The translations under genes were made by a program, and so were the position numbers. A stretch of 64,000 nt of DNA from Phytophthora sp. 'mugwort' (lineage: Eukaryota; Oomycota; Peronosporomycetes; Peronosporales; Peronosporaceae). The notes under the pieces were generated by a model, which was not told the origin of the DNA, did no database searches, and worked only from the letters and a program-made list of their open reading frames with translations. Every line of letters starts with the position of its first letter. Position 1 is the stretch's first letter. The DNA is taken from the NCBI GenBank assembly GCA_033558025.1, contig JAUCEF010000016.1, positions 434,001 to 498,000 of the forward strand, in the 5' to 3' direction. Below are positions 12,652 through 24,679 of the stretch, one piece after another.

Positions 12652-12996
12652 TCATACGAGCTTAACGCCGTCTCCGAATCGCTTCTCTGCCTTCTGAAGG
12701 CGGATGACGATGTCGACTTCAATGAGGACGATGTCGTCGACCCACTGGAATGTCCAGGATGTCTCTGTAAAGCCCAAGCCGCTGGATATGCCGGTGCGCT
12801 GGTAGTGTCGGACTGCTTTCCCGAACACAACGAATATGCCCGGCGATGATGTCCAACCGAACACAGCCATGCCTGAGATTATGGCATCAGCGGAGCAAGG
12901 TAGTTTCCCCCCAAAGGCCGATGCCTGGCGACCATGTACCGGAACGTGGTGGAAGGCATCGGCGATATCCGCGACCATGGCGTAGATAGCGTACAC
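12652..12996 (-). pseudogene. Ngaro/DIRS-type reverse transcriptase fragment
   Basis: The minus frame reads MVADIADAFHHVPVH (RT motif A, Asp-x-x-Asp-Ala-Phe), SGMAVFGWTSSPGIF (motif B region) and FQWVDDIVLIEVD (motif C, with VDD in place of YVDD). These are the palm motifs of DIRS-order retrotransposons. RT and RNase H sequence should continue on both sides, but frames there are fragmented (13.0-14.9 kb upstream, 12.0-12.6 kb downstream). The enzyme is not expected to be active. Confidence 0.7.
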
Positions 12997-12999
12997 CTG

Positions 13000-15900
13000 G
13001 GTAACGGCGACGCAGTTCGCAGATATGCAGCGCGGTCGACAGAAACGGAACCTACGTGACGTGAAGAGGTTTGTCCGTCTTAGGTACCAGGCTGCGGTCC
13101 GCGTGGCCGTAGTGTCGAACTCAGAGTTGGGCCGGCAGGCTGCAAAATTGACGCACGACGGGTCGGAAATCCGGCATAATCGGTATCCACGGCGCGAAGC
13201 GAGGCGTGACTAAATGGGCCACGGCGGTCAACACCTGGAGCAAAAGTGACCAGGCTGCTATCGTATGCGCGGTAATACTCTCGGGATGCGGATGGAACGG
13301 TGTGAATGCCAACGACATAGCCGAGCGCTGAGCTGAAGGATAAGTGATGCCGTGAACCGCGTGGCCCACGGCGGGGCAGCGCAGTCCATGTTCCAGTTAC
13401 AAAGGGCGTATGACGCACCGTTGTGTCCCCGACGTACGTGCCGCAAATAAATGAGGGCCATTCCCGACCCCAGGGAGGTGCGATAGCAGCAATCCATGGT
13501 CGGAGACGCGACGAGTTGCAGCCGTGTAATGTCAATGATTGATTGATGATCAGACTGTAGTCGTCAAGCACGTATGCTACCTCATGGGGGAGGCGCAGAC
13601 GGAGCCAACGGGGCAGGCCAAGCGACCATGGGCATCCATCGCGTTATTGGTCTGGTAACCGCGAATGTACACGCTTCTCAGTGTAGAGGGCGATGGGATG
13701 TGGACCAGACGCACCACGCGTAAGCGCTGCGCCCATCTCGGCGCGGTGTCCGCCGGCAAAGGTAGCCACAACGCATGGTTTAGCAAAAGATAGGGGTAGA
13801 TACGCCAGGCGTCGACGGAGCCGCCGTGCCATTTGTCGGCACGGTCGAAGCCCTGCCAGGCGCCAGGCGCCGACGGAGCCGCTGTACTCCTTGTCGACAT
13901 GATAACAGTGGTGGGACAGGTTCCAGGCACGAATTCATCATATGAACGAACGTAGACAGATCGGACAACGCCGGAGGGCAAGTAAGCGCATGGTGCAAAT
14001 CATCACTGAATATCGTTGAACCGCCGTCGTGGCCTCCCCCGCGGCTTCAATGAACTGCGGATCGTCTCGCTTGAGAGTCCGGTGGCGAGAGGATACCCAC
14101 TGGAGGACGTCAGCTGGAAATCGGTGCAGTACGTAAGCGTGGTGGCACGTAGGAAACGAGTAGTCGGACGGTGCCTGGAATCGAATGCACACCTGGGTGT
14201 CGTTGACGAGCGGGATATGACCCCATGTAGCAGGTGGAATGGCCGTGTGGCGGGACGGCGTCTTCCAGCCTGGGGAGGCCGCTCCTGGACCGCACGGCGG
14301 TGTAGCGGGGGGTTGTTCTTGTCGACGATGGCACAGTTGAATACACTGTGCATCACGGCGTCATTTATGACATGGGATATATAGTGGTGGCGCTCTCGAG
14401 TGTCGCTGCTCAGAGTCCGGAGAGCCCGTGGGTTCAGGTCGCGGCTATCAACGCAGTCTAGCCCGTCGTTGAATTGCTCGCCAAGCCCAGATTGTTACAG
14501 GTTGCATCGGCATGCACGACTTGGTCTGGCGCTCGCTGGTATGTTATGAGCTGCGTCTCCACGAACCGTTTGGAAAACAATTGCGAGGTCTGGAGGATAC
14601 CATTCAGCAGCAGCCTCCTGGATGACATGGAGACATGATGGATCTGCTCCGCCTGACAAGAGAGGACCGGGTTCGGTCCCCCATTGCGTATCGTCATGGA
14701 TGACCGTGCGCTCTTACTGATACGCACCTGGCTCCTATGTGGAAGAGATGTGGTCGATCGGCCGGCTTTGTTTTTTGAAGTAAACGCGTACGGCATATTG
14801 GCGGTCTCTTTGACCATCCGGGAGCGATTGCGGAAACGTTCATGCTGGAACTTGGAGCAGACCCTATCCTGTACGGACCTGTTCAGAAAGCGGGAAAGCC
14901 CTCGTTCAAACCTGGAGAAGGCCGAGCGGGCCAAGGACCCACGCGGGCGGTGCTATGAACAGCCGCCTCGTTCTCCGTCGGACGTAAGAGACTGGTGCCG
15001 GTGGGACGATGCCCAGGGCAATCGATCACGGGAACGCGACCACGATCGGCGGAATGAGTCACGGTTCCCATAGCGGGAACGACTACCCCTCGGACAAGAC
15101 CGGGTCGGGCTGCGTTGCGCATGCTGCGACGAATTGCGGCTGCGCGAACGGGAACGCAACGTATATGGGCTGCGGCTACTCGATCAGGGGCGTTGTTGGC
15201 GCGGACTCTGACATCGCGTCCGAAAACGCGTCTGACGTGGAGACTGGTGGCGCGGTTCGAACGCGCATGCCGGTGAGATGCGTAGTGGTGCCGCGGTGAT
15301 CCGGATCGGGAACGGTTGCGTCGAAAGGAAAGCGGGGGTAATCCCTTGGTGACCAGGTTGCCGCGGGTTGAACGCGTTCTTGGAGGATCGGCCCGCAGGC
15401 GGGATGCGGTTGCAAGAGGCTAGTCCTGGACCAAAGCTTGTGGGGGATGGCCCCAACGTTGAAGCGAGGCTGGGGCCCAGTGCTGGGAGTGGACCAATGT
15501 GGTCGAGCCCGAGACTTGGCGTATGAGTGTTTGCTTGGCAGCCGTCACGTCACGCAGATTCTCCATGAGCGCCGACAACAGGGAGGCAGTAGGGTCCGAC
15601 ATCTGCGGCAAGGCGGCACCAGGCGCCGGTGCTGTTGACGTAGGCAAGGATGGGAATCCAGCACCAGGCACTGCCGACGCCGCAGGCGGTAGGGATGTTC
15701 TGGACTGGGGTCCGCACATTGCGGGTCAGAAGGCCCCGACACCGTGGCCTGTCATGGCTGGTCATCGAACGTGTCCGAAGGGGTCAACAGCGTATCCCCG
15801 CGCATGAGTAGTGGGCGTACAGGCTCCACCGCCGCGGAATAATCGGCACCAGGTGACGGCAATGCCGTAATTCTGCGCACATAAGCGAGGGGGCTGGTCG

Positions 15901-16760
15901 CAGCCTTCTCGCCTCGGGAGGTAATGTACGAGACGCCGTTGGTACAGGTCCACCGTGGTGGACCCATCCCAACCTGGCGAGGGAAATCCGGAGCGCTGGT
16001 GTATCGGATACACCCCCAAAGGAGATCGTGGACCAGGTCCGATCGAAAATTGGGGGCGGGGGGGGGGGGGGCTCCACGGTTGCCATGAGTCACTGGTAAT
16101 AGCCGAGCATCAATCCCGTTCAAGAAACGTGATGCGTGCACACATCATCGAGCAGGATAGCTAGAACCTGGAGGGGCTCGTCGGCGTGTCGACGATGCGC
16201 CACCATGCATGTGTAGCCGGAGCCAGGCTCCAATAGTACGTCGATGTCATCGACCAGGGACAAACTCGAACAGGGATGGTATGTCAGCACTTGACCGTAG
16301 ACGAAACCATCAGACGTCCGGCGTATGAACTTGATATCGCACCGAGGCGACGAGACGTAGAATTCGGAAACGCGGACGAATCGAAATACCGACAAGAGGG
16401 GGCGCTCCGCCGTCTCGGGCGAAAGGTTTTGCGACGGTATGGTCAGGCGCCAATGCGGAATCCAGTACACCACGTCAACCTGCTCCTGGAGCCGGACGGA
16501 AGGTCTTCGCGGCGCTGGTCATAACGCATGATGATGAGCGGTCCGGCGGACGCCGTCGTCTTCAGCGATGAATCGGTGTTAGTGGGAGACAGCATCTTCG
16601 TGTCGCGACCCAGGATCGCGTAAACGAGGCTAGCCCACTCGCCGGGGAGTTCGTTAGGGGCCTCCAGCCATACGGTCGAGCCCCGCAGCGCTGGGTTCAT
16701 GGAAGAGGCGCTTGGGCGGGTTCCGGGCATGGGGGGACGACTTGGATACAATCGAGGTCA
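13000..16760 (-). pseudogene. Degraded 5' coding part of the Ngaro element (gag-like, RT N-terminus)
   Basis: Only short broken frames remain. One at about 14953-15159 is rich in Arg-Ser pairs (RSRSRSR), typical of a nucleic-acid-binding gag region. G/C homopolymer runs occur, for example a long G run near 16058-16072. Assignment rests on position between A1 and the RT motifs. Confidence 0.35.
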
Positions 16761-16766
16761 TTATTT

Positions 16767-16937
16767 AAAAAAAGAAAAAAAATCGGGCTGTCTGCCTCCG
16801 TCTTCATGGAGCTCTGAGTTTTGCTGGTTCTGGAGCACTACTGTGCCTGAGCTCAAGAGTGACAAACGGCGAATGACCAGGATTCTCCGTTCTGTCCCGG
16901 TTCGAAAACCCATGTCGGAACCGTGGGTTTTCGAAGC
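16767..16937 (-). repeat. Ngaro split direct repeat A1
   Basis: This is the 5' partner of A2. It also contains a local inverted repeat, ttcgaaaaccca and tgggttttcgaa, near 16900-16933, that A2 only partly keeps. Confidence 0.7.
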
Positions 16938-17159
16938 GTATGTGCAAGTATGGGTGAGGTTGGCGAGGGCGTTGTCGAGACGCGCTTGAAGAACTGCTAG
17001 CGACATCCTGGAGTCGGGTGTGGACGCTTGCTATCGTTCGTGTATTGGACGCGGTGGCTGGGCGCGTTGTTGTTCTTGTTGAGATTTCAAATAATTGAAT
17101 ATCTGTATGAAAACTGAATAATTACAAGGTTGTTTTTATCCAATCACAGCACTTCCTCG

Positions 17160-17380
17160 AAATTGAAGTACGTTTGACAAGTGCGGCAAATCAAGCACTT
17201 CCTACTATGAGATACAAACGAGCAACGCTTGAGCAATGTGGGGTAGGTGGGGAAATGGTCCATTGTTCGGAGACGCGGGCATACATCTCGATCGGCTTAA
17301 AGTTTTCATGGAAAAAGTATATCTTCTGAGAAAACCAAGTGTGGACATTCATCATTTTCAGTGACGTGACCTCCGTAATA
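17160..17380 (-). mobile_element. Fanzor-derived element, left-end copy
   Basis: This is the same sequence family as the repeats at 48.35, 56.24, 58.19 and 60.5 kb. Shared blocks are the tail of caagtgcggcaaat, atgagatacaaacg, cattgttcggagacg, catggaaaaagtatat and the terminal repeat ending in ctccgtaata at 17380. The terminal repeat has a small internal duplication (tcagtgacgtgacctcc). The Fanzor coding part and right end are missing; the sequence fades at about 17160, next to the Ngaro element. A start codon follows nine bases downstream, at 17389. Confidence 0.7.
17318..17324 (+). promoter_or_regulatory. TATA-like motif in the Fanzor-element left end
   Basis: A tatatc motif lies about 65 bp upstream of the ATG at 17389. 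The equivalent tatata motif is conserved in the copies at about 48800, 56285 and 58232, always in the end that faces a gene start. A promoter role is inferred. Confidence 0.4.
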
Positions 17381-17388
17381 ACGCTATC

Positions 17389-18477
17389 ATGAACAACAAG
17401 CCCTTCGGGTCGGTGCTCGAGGCCTCGGCAGTGCTGAACGAGCTGCTGAGGCCCGAGGGATACCACCGCAACCAGATCGACGATCTCGCTATATGGGACT
17501 TCCTAGACTACGAACAGGTTAGCATCCGAGCACCCACGAAGATCCACCTCCTGGCCGCGAAGAAGGCCCTGTTGTACGCGACCCCTGTCATCGCGCCACC
17601 AGAGAAGTACCAGGGTATCGCACTCACCAGCACGGTCACGAGCCCTGCGATATGTTTCGACGACGAGCACGCCGGTGCTGCGGGTCTAACAGCGCGGGAC
17701 AAGTTCCGCCTTATCGGGTTCGCGTTCCCTACACGATTCATTAACCACCTCAGCACCGACATATTTTCGTGGAAGTACTTCTACACGCTCCCAACCGGGT
17801 ACACCCCCGCCCGCGTGGACATCTCGCGCATGGACGGCGTATCATCGCACAACGGCGGCGGACTGGGACCCATCTTCCTTATCAAGCCCACCCACTACGA
17901 GAAGGTAGAGACCTTCAACGCTGTCAACCGCGTCATCGCGGACAACTTGTACCCCGTGATGCTGCCGCCGCTGATGGCGATCGGCTTTGCCTGGCAGGTT
18001 CGGGGGCCGCCCGTGTGGGTGCGTATCGAGCGCATGCCGCCCTTCGCGCCGCTGACCTACCTCGCCACGCTGAACGCCGTGCTCGCCCGCGAGGTGGACG
18101 ACACGTTCGCCTGCGCACTGTACGAGTCACTGCAGCGAACGTCGAGCTGGGACCTCTATGATGATATCAGGCTGTACGGGTTCGACTCCGCGCCGATCAG
18201 CGAGCAGCTGCGGCACCTCGCCTACGTCAAGGAGCAGATGCTAAAGGTGCGTCGGAACGAACGTGACGCCATCCGCACGCAGCTTGTCACCGCGCGCGAA
18301 GAGAAGATCGCGCGGGCCTACTACCCGTACTACTTCGACTACATTGACCGCCGCGCACTGTTCGTCCGCTTCAACACATTCCCGCTCGACAAGTGCCGCA
18401 GCCCGACCGCGGCAAGATCAGGTCATGCTCAACAAGAGTATGTCCGCGCAGGCCGCAATGCTGAACCGCCGATGTGA
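17389..18477 (+). CDS. Intact orphan protein of probable giant-virus origin, 362 aa
   Basis: This is a continuous, GC-rich frame with no stop, unlike all its neighbours. I recognise no domain. Features visible are an N-terminal GSVLEASAVLNELL helix, a central Pro/aromatic-rich part (KYFYTLPTGY; MLPPLMAIGFAW) and a charged C-terminal helix (EQMLKVRRNERDAIRTQL) before YYPYYFDYID. Viral origin is inferred because the gene begins nine bases after a Fanzor-element end otherwise found only in the viral island at 46.8-61.1 kb, and because base composition matches that island. The native sequence probably stops being viral near 18408; the last ~23 codons read into Gypsy-like DNA, so the true C-terminus may be lost. 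Confidence 0.6.
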   Translation: MNNKPFGSVLEASAVLNELLRPEGYHRNQIDDLAIWDFLDYEQVSIRAPTKIHLLAAKKALLYATPVIAPPEKYQGIALTSTVTSPAICFDDEHAGAAGLTARDKFRLIGFAFPTRFINHLSTDIFSWKYFYTLPTGYTPARVDISRMDGVSSHNGGGLGPIFLIKPTHYEKVETFNAVNRVIADNLYPVMLPPLMAIGFAWQVRGPPVWVRIERMPPFAPLTYLATLNAVLAREVDDTFACALYESLQRTSSWDLYDDIRLYGFDSAPISEQLRHLAYVKEQMLKVRRNERDAIRTQLVTAREEKIARAYYPYYFDYIDRRALFVRFNTFPLDKCRSPTAARSGHAQQEYVRAGRNAEPPM

Positions 18478-20041
18478 GCATGTGAGGTGCCGAAGGCGGC
18501 ACACCAGGTCCTGAACCGGACCGGAGGGGCGGCGCCTCATACTCATACTCGTTCGAGGGCACTACCGCCTCTCCTCGACCATAATGGGGAGACCCACTAC
18601 CACGTGGAAATTTTCCTACTGGGCGGCGCGTTCACGGAACGCGCTAGCTCCGCGTGAAGTGGAGGGGGTACTCGGAAGCTGAGTGCTCCTGGGAGCCATA
18701 CGACCGGTTCCAGGCTGACTGCCCGAGGGCTGTCGCGATGTGGGAACAAAATCGGCGGCTGCTTCGTAAGTAGTTGGGGCTTTCTTGCCCGGAAGGGATG
18801 TGGTCGTAGTACCAAGGACCATACCCGCGCTCTTCATGAGCGCTAGAAGCGGAATGCTTCTGCAGTTCCCAGAGAGCTGTCGTTTGCCTAGCACATGGGC
18901 AAACGCAATACGCAGATCTCGGAGGTCAAGGATGGCCTTCACCGTGAGATCCTGCCGGAGAACTTCAAGTTGTCCTTGCGAGCAGCGAGTAGCTGCCCAC
19001 TTCCAAAAGACGGCCTCTGCATCTAGGAAGGAGTCACAATGTGGGGGCATCACGGCTAGATAGCCCCACACAGGTCGTAGTTCCGACCGGAGCTCTGGCT
19101 TCTTTTGCTTGCCCGTGAACTCCTTGATTGGGATGTTGTGCGGTGCCAGGAGCACGCATCAAGCAATGCTCACGTTTTGGAACAGGGACTGCTTGGCCAC
19201 CAGGTGGCACTCATAAGCGCACCGAGAAGAGCGCCCGCCAAGAGGCACGCGAGGCGGCTGGACCTGACCCATGTAGGCGTCGGCTCCGTGGGACTCCTCA
19301 TGAGGGAAGTACGCGGGGCGTAACGCGGTCCACCACGAGCAGGTGAAGAGTACTTCAGAGGCGACCGGGACGCCGGGGCCCGCACTCCCTTATGACGAGC
19401 AGCCGGTACTCCGACTGGTGCCCGTCGAGATCGTTGGAGATCTCTCGACCGATTTGTCCCTCTTCCTCCTCGTCGGAAGAAGTACTGAAGAGGCCCTTGT
19501 TCGTGAGCGTGAGAGTTCCATACCCTTCACGGATCGGAGAACTGGAAGCAGCTCGCCGCTTACGGCTGACTTCCGAGGCTGCTGCAGCCTTAGCAGCCTT
19601 GACGCGGGCAGTTGCCTCAGCGAGCGTCAAGTTCTTGACCGGAGAACGAAGTTTCTCGTCGTCCTCAATGGGTGAGCGCGGGCTCCCCTGTCGCTCGGGC
19701 GTCTTCGGCGCGTCGCCCCCATCGTCGCCGTTATGGCTAGACAGCGGGGTACGGAGCCCAAACGAGCCCGACTGACTCGGGTCGCCGTCAGACCCCTTGA
19801 CGAGCGGGATTTCGTTATCGCCCCAGGACATGGGAGACTTGTCCGAGTCCTCCTCATAGTCCACGAGGAGCTCAGGGTCCTCCTGAGGCGCTTTAGGTGC
19901 CTTGGGGTCACCTTGGATGCCACCTTGGTGGATGCCTTAGCGGCAGAGCCTTTGCCGGACGGCTTAGAGCTCATAACCGCTGCTTGGAAGCAACAGGCTT
20001 GGCAGGCGCTTTCGCACCGCTGCCAGACCGAGTCTTGGTCA
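18409..20041 (-). pseudogene. Gypsy-type gag remnant
   Basis: Minus-strand frames follow each other: a Lys/Ala/Ser-rich start near 20041, an acidic Ser/Pro-rich stretch (19355-19864; ENDNEIP-like acidic runs, RKRRAASSS), and a gag-like segment (18616-19155) with FWKWAATRCSQGQLEVLR and DLRDLRIAFAHVLGK. At least two frameshifts separate them. No protease, RT or integrase follows; the end at about 18409 abuts the viral orphan. It is probably the 5' part of a truncated Gypsy element. The assignment is by composition and general similarity, not by a diagnostic zinc knuckle. Confidence 0.45.
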
Positions 20042-20218
20042 TGCTTAAGGATGACGTGGAAGCCGAAGAAGAAGAAGAGCACGTGGAAGTGCTCGGGTCA
20101 AAAGGAAATGAGCCGGCTGCGGAAACCAACCGCAGCGAAGACGATAAAATTCGTCTTGGAGAGTGAAGGGCGGCGACTTCCTTTCACTCGCCCTGCATGG
20201 TCGGTAAACCGAACCCAA

Positions 20219-20600
20219 TTGGGGGAGGATGTAACGGGGTTATATGAAGAGTGCCAAGTCACTTCTTCAGAGCAGGTGTACCCAAGTACACTAAGTGATG
20301 TAGCTAAACATCACCATGACGTCGACGGTAATGACGTCATGAATAGGTACCATAGATATGGTCCAAAGACCTCAGAGCCACTCAATAGGATAACATCTAG
20401 GGAGCTTAATAGGTGACTAATAGTTAGTATGTAGACGCATCAAAAGGGGTCACCTATAAATATATATTCAGTCTTAATTCTACCTAATTTTGGTAACAGT
20501 CGCACAGGCCAGGAACTAGTGAACTGCCAGTCACTGAGAGTTTGCATACACACTCCTATGCGCAAGGTGTTGTATGCTCTGTCATACGCTTGCACACACT
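20219..20600 (+). mobile_element. Gypsy-type LTR with polypurine tract
   Basis: A polypurine tract, ttgggggagga (20219-20229), is followed directly by tgtaacggggttat, the usual start of oomycete Gypsy LTRs. A tataaa box is present at 20455-20460. The 3' boundary is unclear because the sequence joins a hAT remnant near 20640. Orientation is plus, opposite to the gag remnant on its left, so it is not simply that element's own LTR. Confidence 0.55.
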
Positions 20601-20640
20601 CTACCTGGCGCAGCCCATACCCAGTTTCATGTGCTCGCAG

Positions 20641-21560
20641 CTAGCTAGTCGGGATGAAGTCCTCCACCGCCTTCACTAGCCGGATGTGCGGCCGCAGGGT
20701 CACATATCGCTCCAATGTCACGTAAGTTGACGGCCAGCGCCGTTTTCTTGTCGCGGAGGGGGGGGGGGCGAACTTAGCGGCATTGTTGGGCTGGCGTAAC
20801 CGAGATATTAGGCTGTTAACCTTATGTAACAGCGGTTCGTGCTCGGTTGAGAACTTGCTAACCGCGAGGTTGAAACCGGTGATAGGCGCAACCGACCAAT
20901 GGGATGCTGAGTATCGTGGTTTATATTGCAATTATCTGCCATGATAAACTGCACCATCTCAACGGTCTTGTTGTATACAGCCAATACGTTACGGAAAATC
21001 TCAATGTGTAGCATCCCCGTCCTGGTTCACGTCGTCCAACGGTGACAGCACGAGCAAAGTGCGCTGGAGTCGGTCGCCAATTACGTAGAGCGCGAAGACG
21101 CCGATGAAGTGCGTGGACTCGTAGCACCAGCCGTCGAACAATAAACCGGACGGGTTTATCCATATCCTTGTCGATTACGACCCCCATCTTTGCAGCCACA
21201 GTAATCATGTCGGCCTTAAGCGCCTTGGAGTCGGTTTGAGGCCACTTGGACATGGCTCTTGTCCTCCCGTCGTCTAGCTCGCATAGAGGCATCCTCCTCT
21301 CAGCAATGCGCCGCAACTACTGGTAGCGAGGGGATGTTTCCTTGTAACGAAGCAAATTGCTTGGAGAGGGCACCCGCTGCCGGGAATCGTACTACACGCG
21401 AAAGTCTTCGCGGTGGCTTGCGAGACCAAGTTCGAGTAGCCCTTTCCGGGCACTGCTTTTGATCAGCGCCGCACAGCTTGCATTGATGAAGCGCTTGGCC
21501 TTGAGGCTCGAAGAAGAAAGCGGAGAGGTCCCTGTTTGCAACCATAGTCGTAGATTTGAA
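20641..21560 (-). pseudogene. hAT transposase remnant 1
   Basis: Minus-strand pieces appear in the order of a hAT protein: a BED-type zinc finger start (SAFFFEPQGQ and CKLCGADQKQ), VFALYVIGDRLQRT, a (M)ADNCNIN box, FNLAVSKFSTEHEPLLHKVN, and RWPSTYVTLERYV near the left end. Between them are frameshifts and stops, and the C-terminal dimerisation region is missing. The left end is cut where the LTR begins. Confidence 0.7.
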
Positions 21561-21599
21561 AGTGGGAGTACCTTTATTGCTCTACGTTAGAGCTCGCCA

Positions 21600-22980
21600 A
21601 ACCACAAACGAGCGTTAGGAACCACCCACTATACTTTAGCGCCGTTAAGCCTCGCTGATTCATTCCAGCGTTAGTGAACGTGAACCGCGTAATGAACCGG
21701 GCTGACTGGACCGGTCGACGTCCTGTTGGACATAGTTGGATTGCCATAATTGTTTCCATTTTACGATAATATTAATAAAGAGTGGACTCATAATCTACAT
21801 CACAATTTAAAACACAGTTATTGAATTCCGCAATCAATTTTTGTGGAGGTCTGCACAAACTGTATCAATCGAAAATGATTCACAGTACGGTAATAATTGT
21901 TTTGTACGACATGTACAGAAGAGGTAGCACTTCTCTTACGCGGTGCGAAAAATAGCCACTTCGACTTATATTTTTATATACCCAGTGAGCGCCAAAAAAA
22001 AAAAAAAAAAAAGCGCTTAGAGAGCGGAGCCCCACCGAAGCGCTCCCTGCCGCAAGACACCATTATAGCCTGCTCACGCGCTTCGCTATGGGGTAGGAAT
22101 CTTAAAGAGAATACAAGTGGTGCTGTCTGCTCCTTTTCTGCCTATGCTGCCGGTTCTTTGGAGAGAGGAATCGTCAAATGGAAAGCGAAAGCGAAATCAG
22201 AACCACAAGTTCTAAAGGCCCCCTTTCGACCGCAGAACTATGCGCACCACAAGGTACTGCTCATTCCGTGAAGTGGGAGACATATACAATCGCTGAGTGC
22301 TGCAGACAAGACCAGTTTCTTACGGGTCTGACATGACGAGATAACTAGTCCATTGCAAACGACCTGATTGGTCAACTAATTTTCAATTTGGAAGAGGATG
22401 GCGTGTCGGTTGCTACGGCGCTTCGAGCATTCGGAATGTCTGAATGTGGCATATACAACGTTTAAATCAAGAACCCTCCCGATTTGCTATCGCTAGTTAT
22501 CATTTGGGTGTCGGATTGCCATTTCGACAAACGGCTGTTGTTATGCAGCAATACCACAAACCTACAAGAATCCTTAGCTTTACGACATTAAATAAAAATT
22601 AAGTAAGTACGTACGCAAGGTTTCTGGTAGCTAATTCATTTAAACTGGCAGCAAACTCTTGACTGATCCAAATGCGCTGGGGGTTGCATCCAGTGCTCCC
22701 TAAAATTATATGGCAACTTCCATAATGCATTATTTGGTGACGCATAATTTATTTTTCGACTTTGAAGATACCTATCATTATTTATTTTCATGGTCCGTGA
22801 TGTAATGTTTTGCCTAATCATATATTTTAGTGTAGTGTTTTAGCCAATAGTATCGCTGTCAAGTTTGAGGACTCACAACAAACCATCCTAGCTCACCGCC
22901 AGCGTTGCTTGTAGCCGAATCGGGGATACCAAGCTCTTACTCCGCAAAAGCAACACTGCCATGGACTGCCCCTCTCTTCT
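21600..22980. other. Intergenic sequence, low-information
   Basis: There is an 18-19 base poly-A run near 21994 and AT-rich stretches around 22.6-22.8 kb. I found no gene. A plus-strand frame at 21897-22271 spans the poly-A tract and looks spurious. Confidence 0.45.
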
Positions 22981-24670
22981 GAAAAGACGAAGCCGTCTCG
23001 GTTCTCCAACCAATAGGTGTGTGCGTGTTGTTCAAGCACATCCTGGACCAAAACGAGGAGCCTACTGGGTATCACATATGCTGCTGCGGGACTCTCCGTA
23101 AGCAAGGGGCTAAGCGGGGGCTTACGAACCTAATGAACTACACCACAAGCCAGTATCCCGACTTTGAGACTGTGGTCCGCAACTTTCAGGGCGGCAACAA
23201 CAGAATTTTTTGTACTCGGCTTCGTCGACAAGAACAGCTCTACGATTTTCGGGTGGCTCGAGTGGATTGTTAAAGGAAATCTCCCGTTCTGTTTTTGCGA
23301 GAACCCGGAATCGCGCCGCTACACGACCCAATCCGTGACGATATGCTGGCCAAGTATGCCGATGGTGTGGCCTGCGAGGTCCTACGTGCGGTCACTGACT
23401 TTTTATGAGACATTCGGTATCATATTTGTCGGGTGGTCGTTCAAGAGCGAACACGTTTTGGCCGTGTTCGCCGATTTTCGTCATGACGGAAAGACCGAGC
23501 ATGTACTCTTGGCGATGGCGTCGCAGCTTGACCACCAAGACGCTGAAGAAGACCCCCGTCACGGCTGACGTTCACATCAACTTTTTGAAGACCATCCTCA
23601 AGGACGTTAAACGCTTCGAAAGCAGCGTGGTGTTCCTCGTGGGAGACAACTGGGCTGTAAACAGCATCTCCGACAAGATGGGGGTACCTTTAATTGGATG
23701 TGCGAGCCATAGGTTGAACTTGGCGCTGGCCAGGTACTTGGACGACGACGAGGATATCATACGTAAGACCACCAGCCTGATGAAGGCGCTGAGGAAGCTC
23801 AACAACGCTGACAAGCTGAGGTATGCATTTTGGCTCAAAATAGTCCATCATTTTTATTTGAATATGACTAAAATTCGTGTTTTGTGCTTTGTGTATTTTT
23901 TGTTTACAGGCGTCGCACTCGATTGAGACCTGTCTTGCGCCAAACGACGAGATGGTCGAGATGGTCAAGAGGTTATTCAAGCTGGAGGGTTTATCGATAC
24001 GTCGAACGAAGAGCTAGCCGCTTAATGCCAACGTTGCTGGGAGAAATGCGGCTCAACTCGGCAATAGAAGGGTTGCGGAGTGCGAGTCCGTTTCGAAAAC
24101 TGCAAACGGATGGAGGCATGACCCTTTGCGACGCCCGAATACTTTTCGACTCGCTGATGGAGCTTCACCCGAGATGGGGAGCTATTTAGCCCCTCAAGCG
24201 CCTATCGTAAAGTGCCCGAGGTTTGAAAAGGCGTGCGTAAAGGTGCTCCAAGGTGAGCAGCTCTCAAGATCGAGTGAGATGGCACTGTTCATGTTGGAGG
24301 AGAGCACGTCCGACGCTCACGAGGACCGGGACGACGCAAGCGGCACCGCTAAGAGCAAAGTGGGCTTTGCAGACCGAGCTCTTAAGCGTCAAAAGACGGC
24401 AGCAACTCGTGCTTCGAGGTGGCATGTCTTCATTGTATCATTTTTGTTTGTGTTCTAATATGCTCTTTGCCTACAGATATCCACTGGTCCAGTACATCCC
24501 GACACATCCCGACGTGCATTGTGGAGAGACTATTTAGCCAAACGAAGGTTGTGCTGCCTCCGCTGGGCCAGTCCATGTCGTCCGTGCATCTACAGCGTGT
24601 GCTTTTTCTTAAGATGAACCGCCGCTTCTGGTCTATCCGAACCGTTGTGACGGTGGCCAAGCAGCACTAG
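22980..24670 (+). pseudogene. hAT transposase remnant 2, with introns
   Basis: The parts occur in order: a BED zinc-finger-like start (CCCGTLRKQGAKRGLTNL), FGWLEWIV, FAVFADF-type core, VFLVGDNWAVN, VPLIGCASHRLNLALARYL, then after an 89-bp GT-AG intron (23821-23909) LRPVLRQTTRW, and after a second intron (24419-24476, 58 bp) the C-terminal dimerisation region ERLFSQTKVVLPPL...FLKMNRRFW. At least three frameshifts break the frame, so it is inactive. This is the best preserved hAT copy here and shows the original exon structure. Confidence 0.75.
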
Positions 24671-24679
24671 GGAATCCAT

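Larger units (their letters stand above)
10889..16937 (-). mobile_element. Ngaro-type (DIRS order) tyrosine-recombinase retrotransposon
   Basis: All coding remnants lie on the minus strand in the order gag-like region, reverse transcriptase, tyrosine recombinase. The flanks show split direct repeats: A1 at the 5' end (about 16767-16937) and, after the recombinase, B1 (11226-11298), A2 (about 11052-11193) and B2 (10889-10960). A1 resembles A2 (shared GGTTCTGGAGC and TTCTGTCCCGGTTCG) and B1 resembles B2 (shared GAATGGGGCAAG). The A1-genes-B1-A2-B2 layout is the hallmark of Ngaro elements, which use neither an integrase nor ordinary LTRs. The copies have drifted apart and the frames are broken, so the element is old and inactive. 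Confidence 0.7.

Noticed and set aside
19733..20416. 227-codon plus-strand frame opposite the gag remnant
   Set aside because: It crosses the polypurine tract and LTR start, so it cannot be one real coding region.
21897..22271. 124-codon frame across a poly-A tract
   Set aside because: The Lys run comes from the poly-A stretch and the rest lacks any motif.
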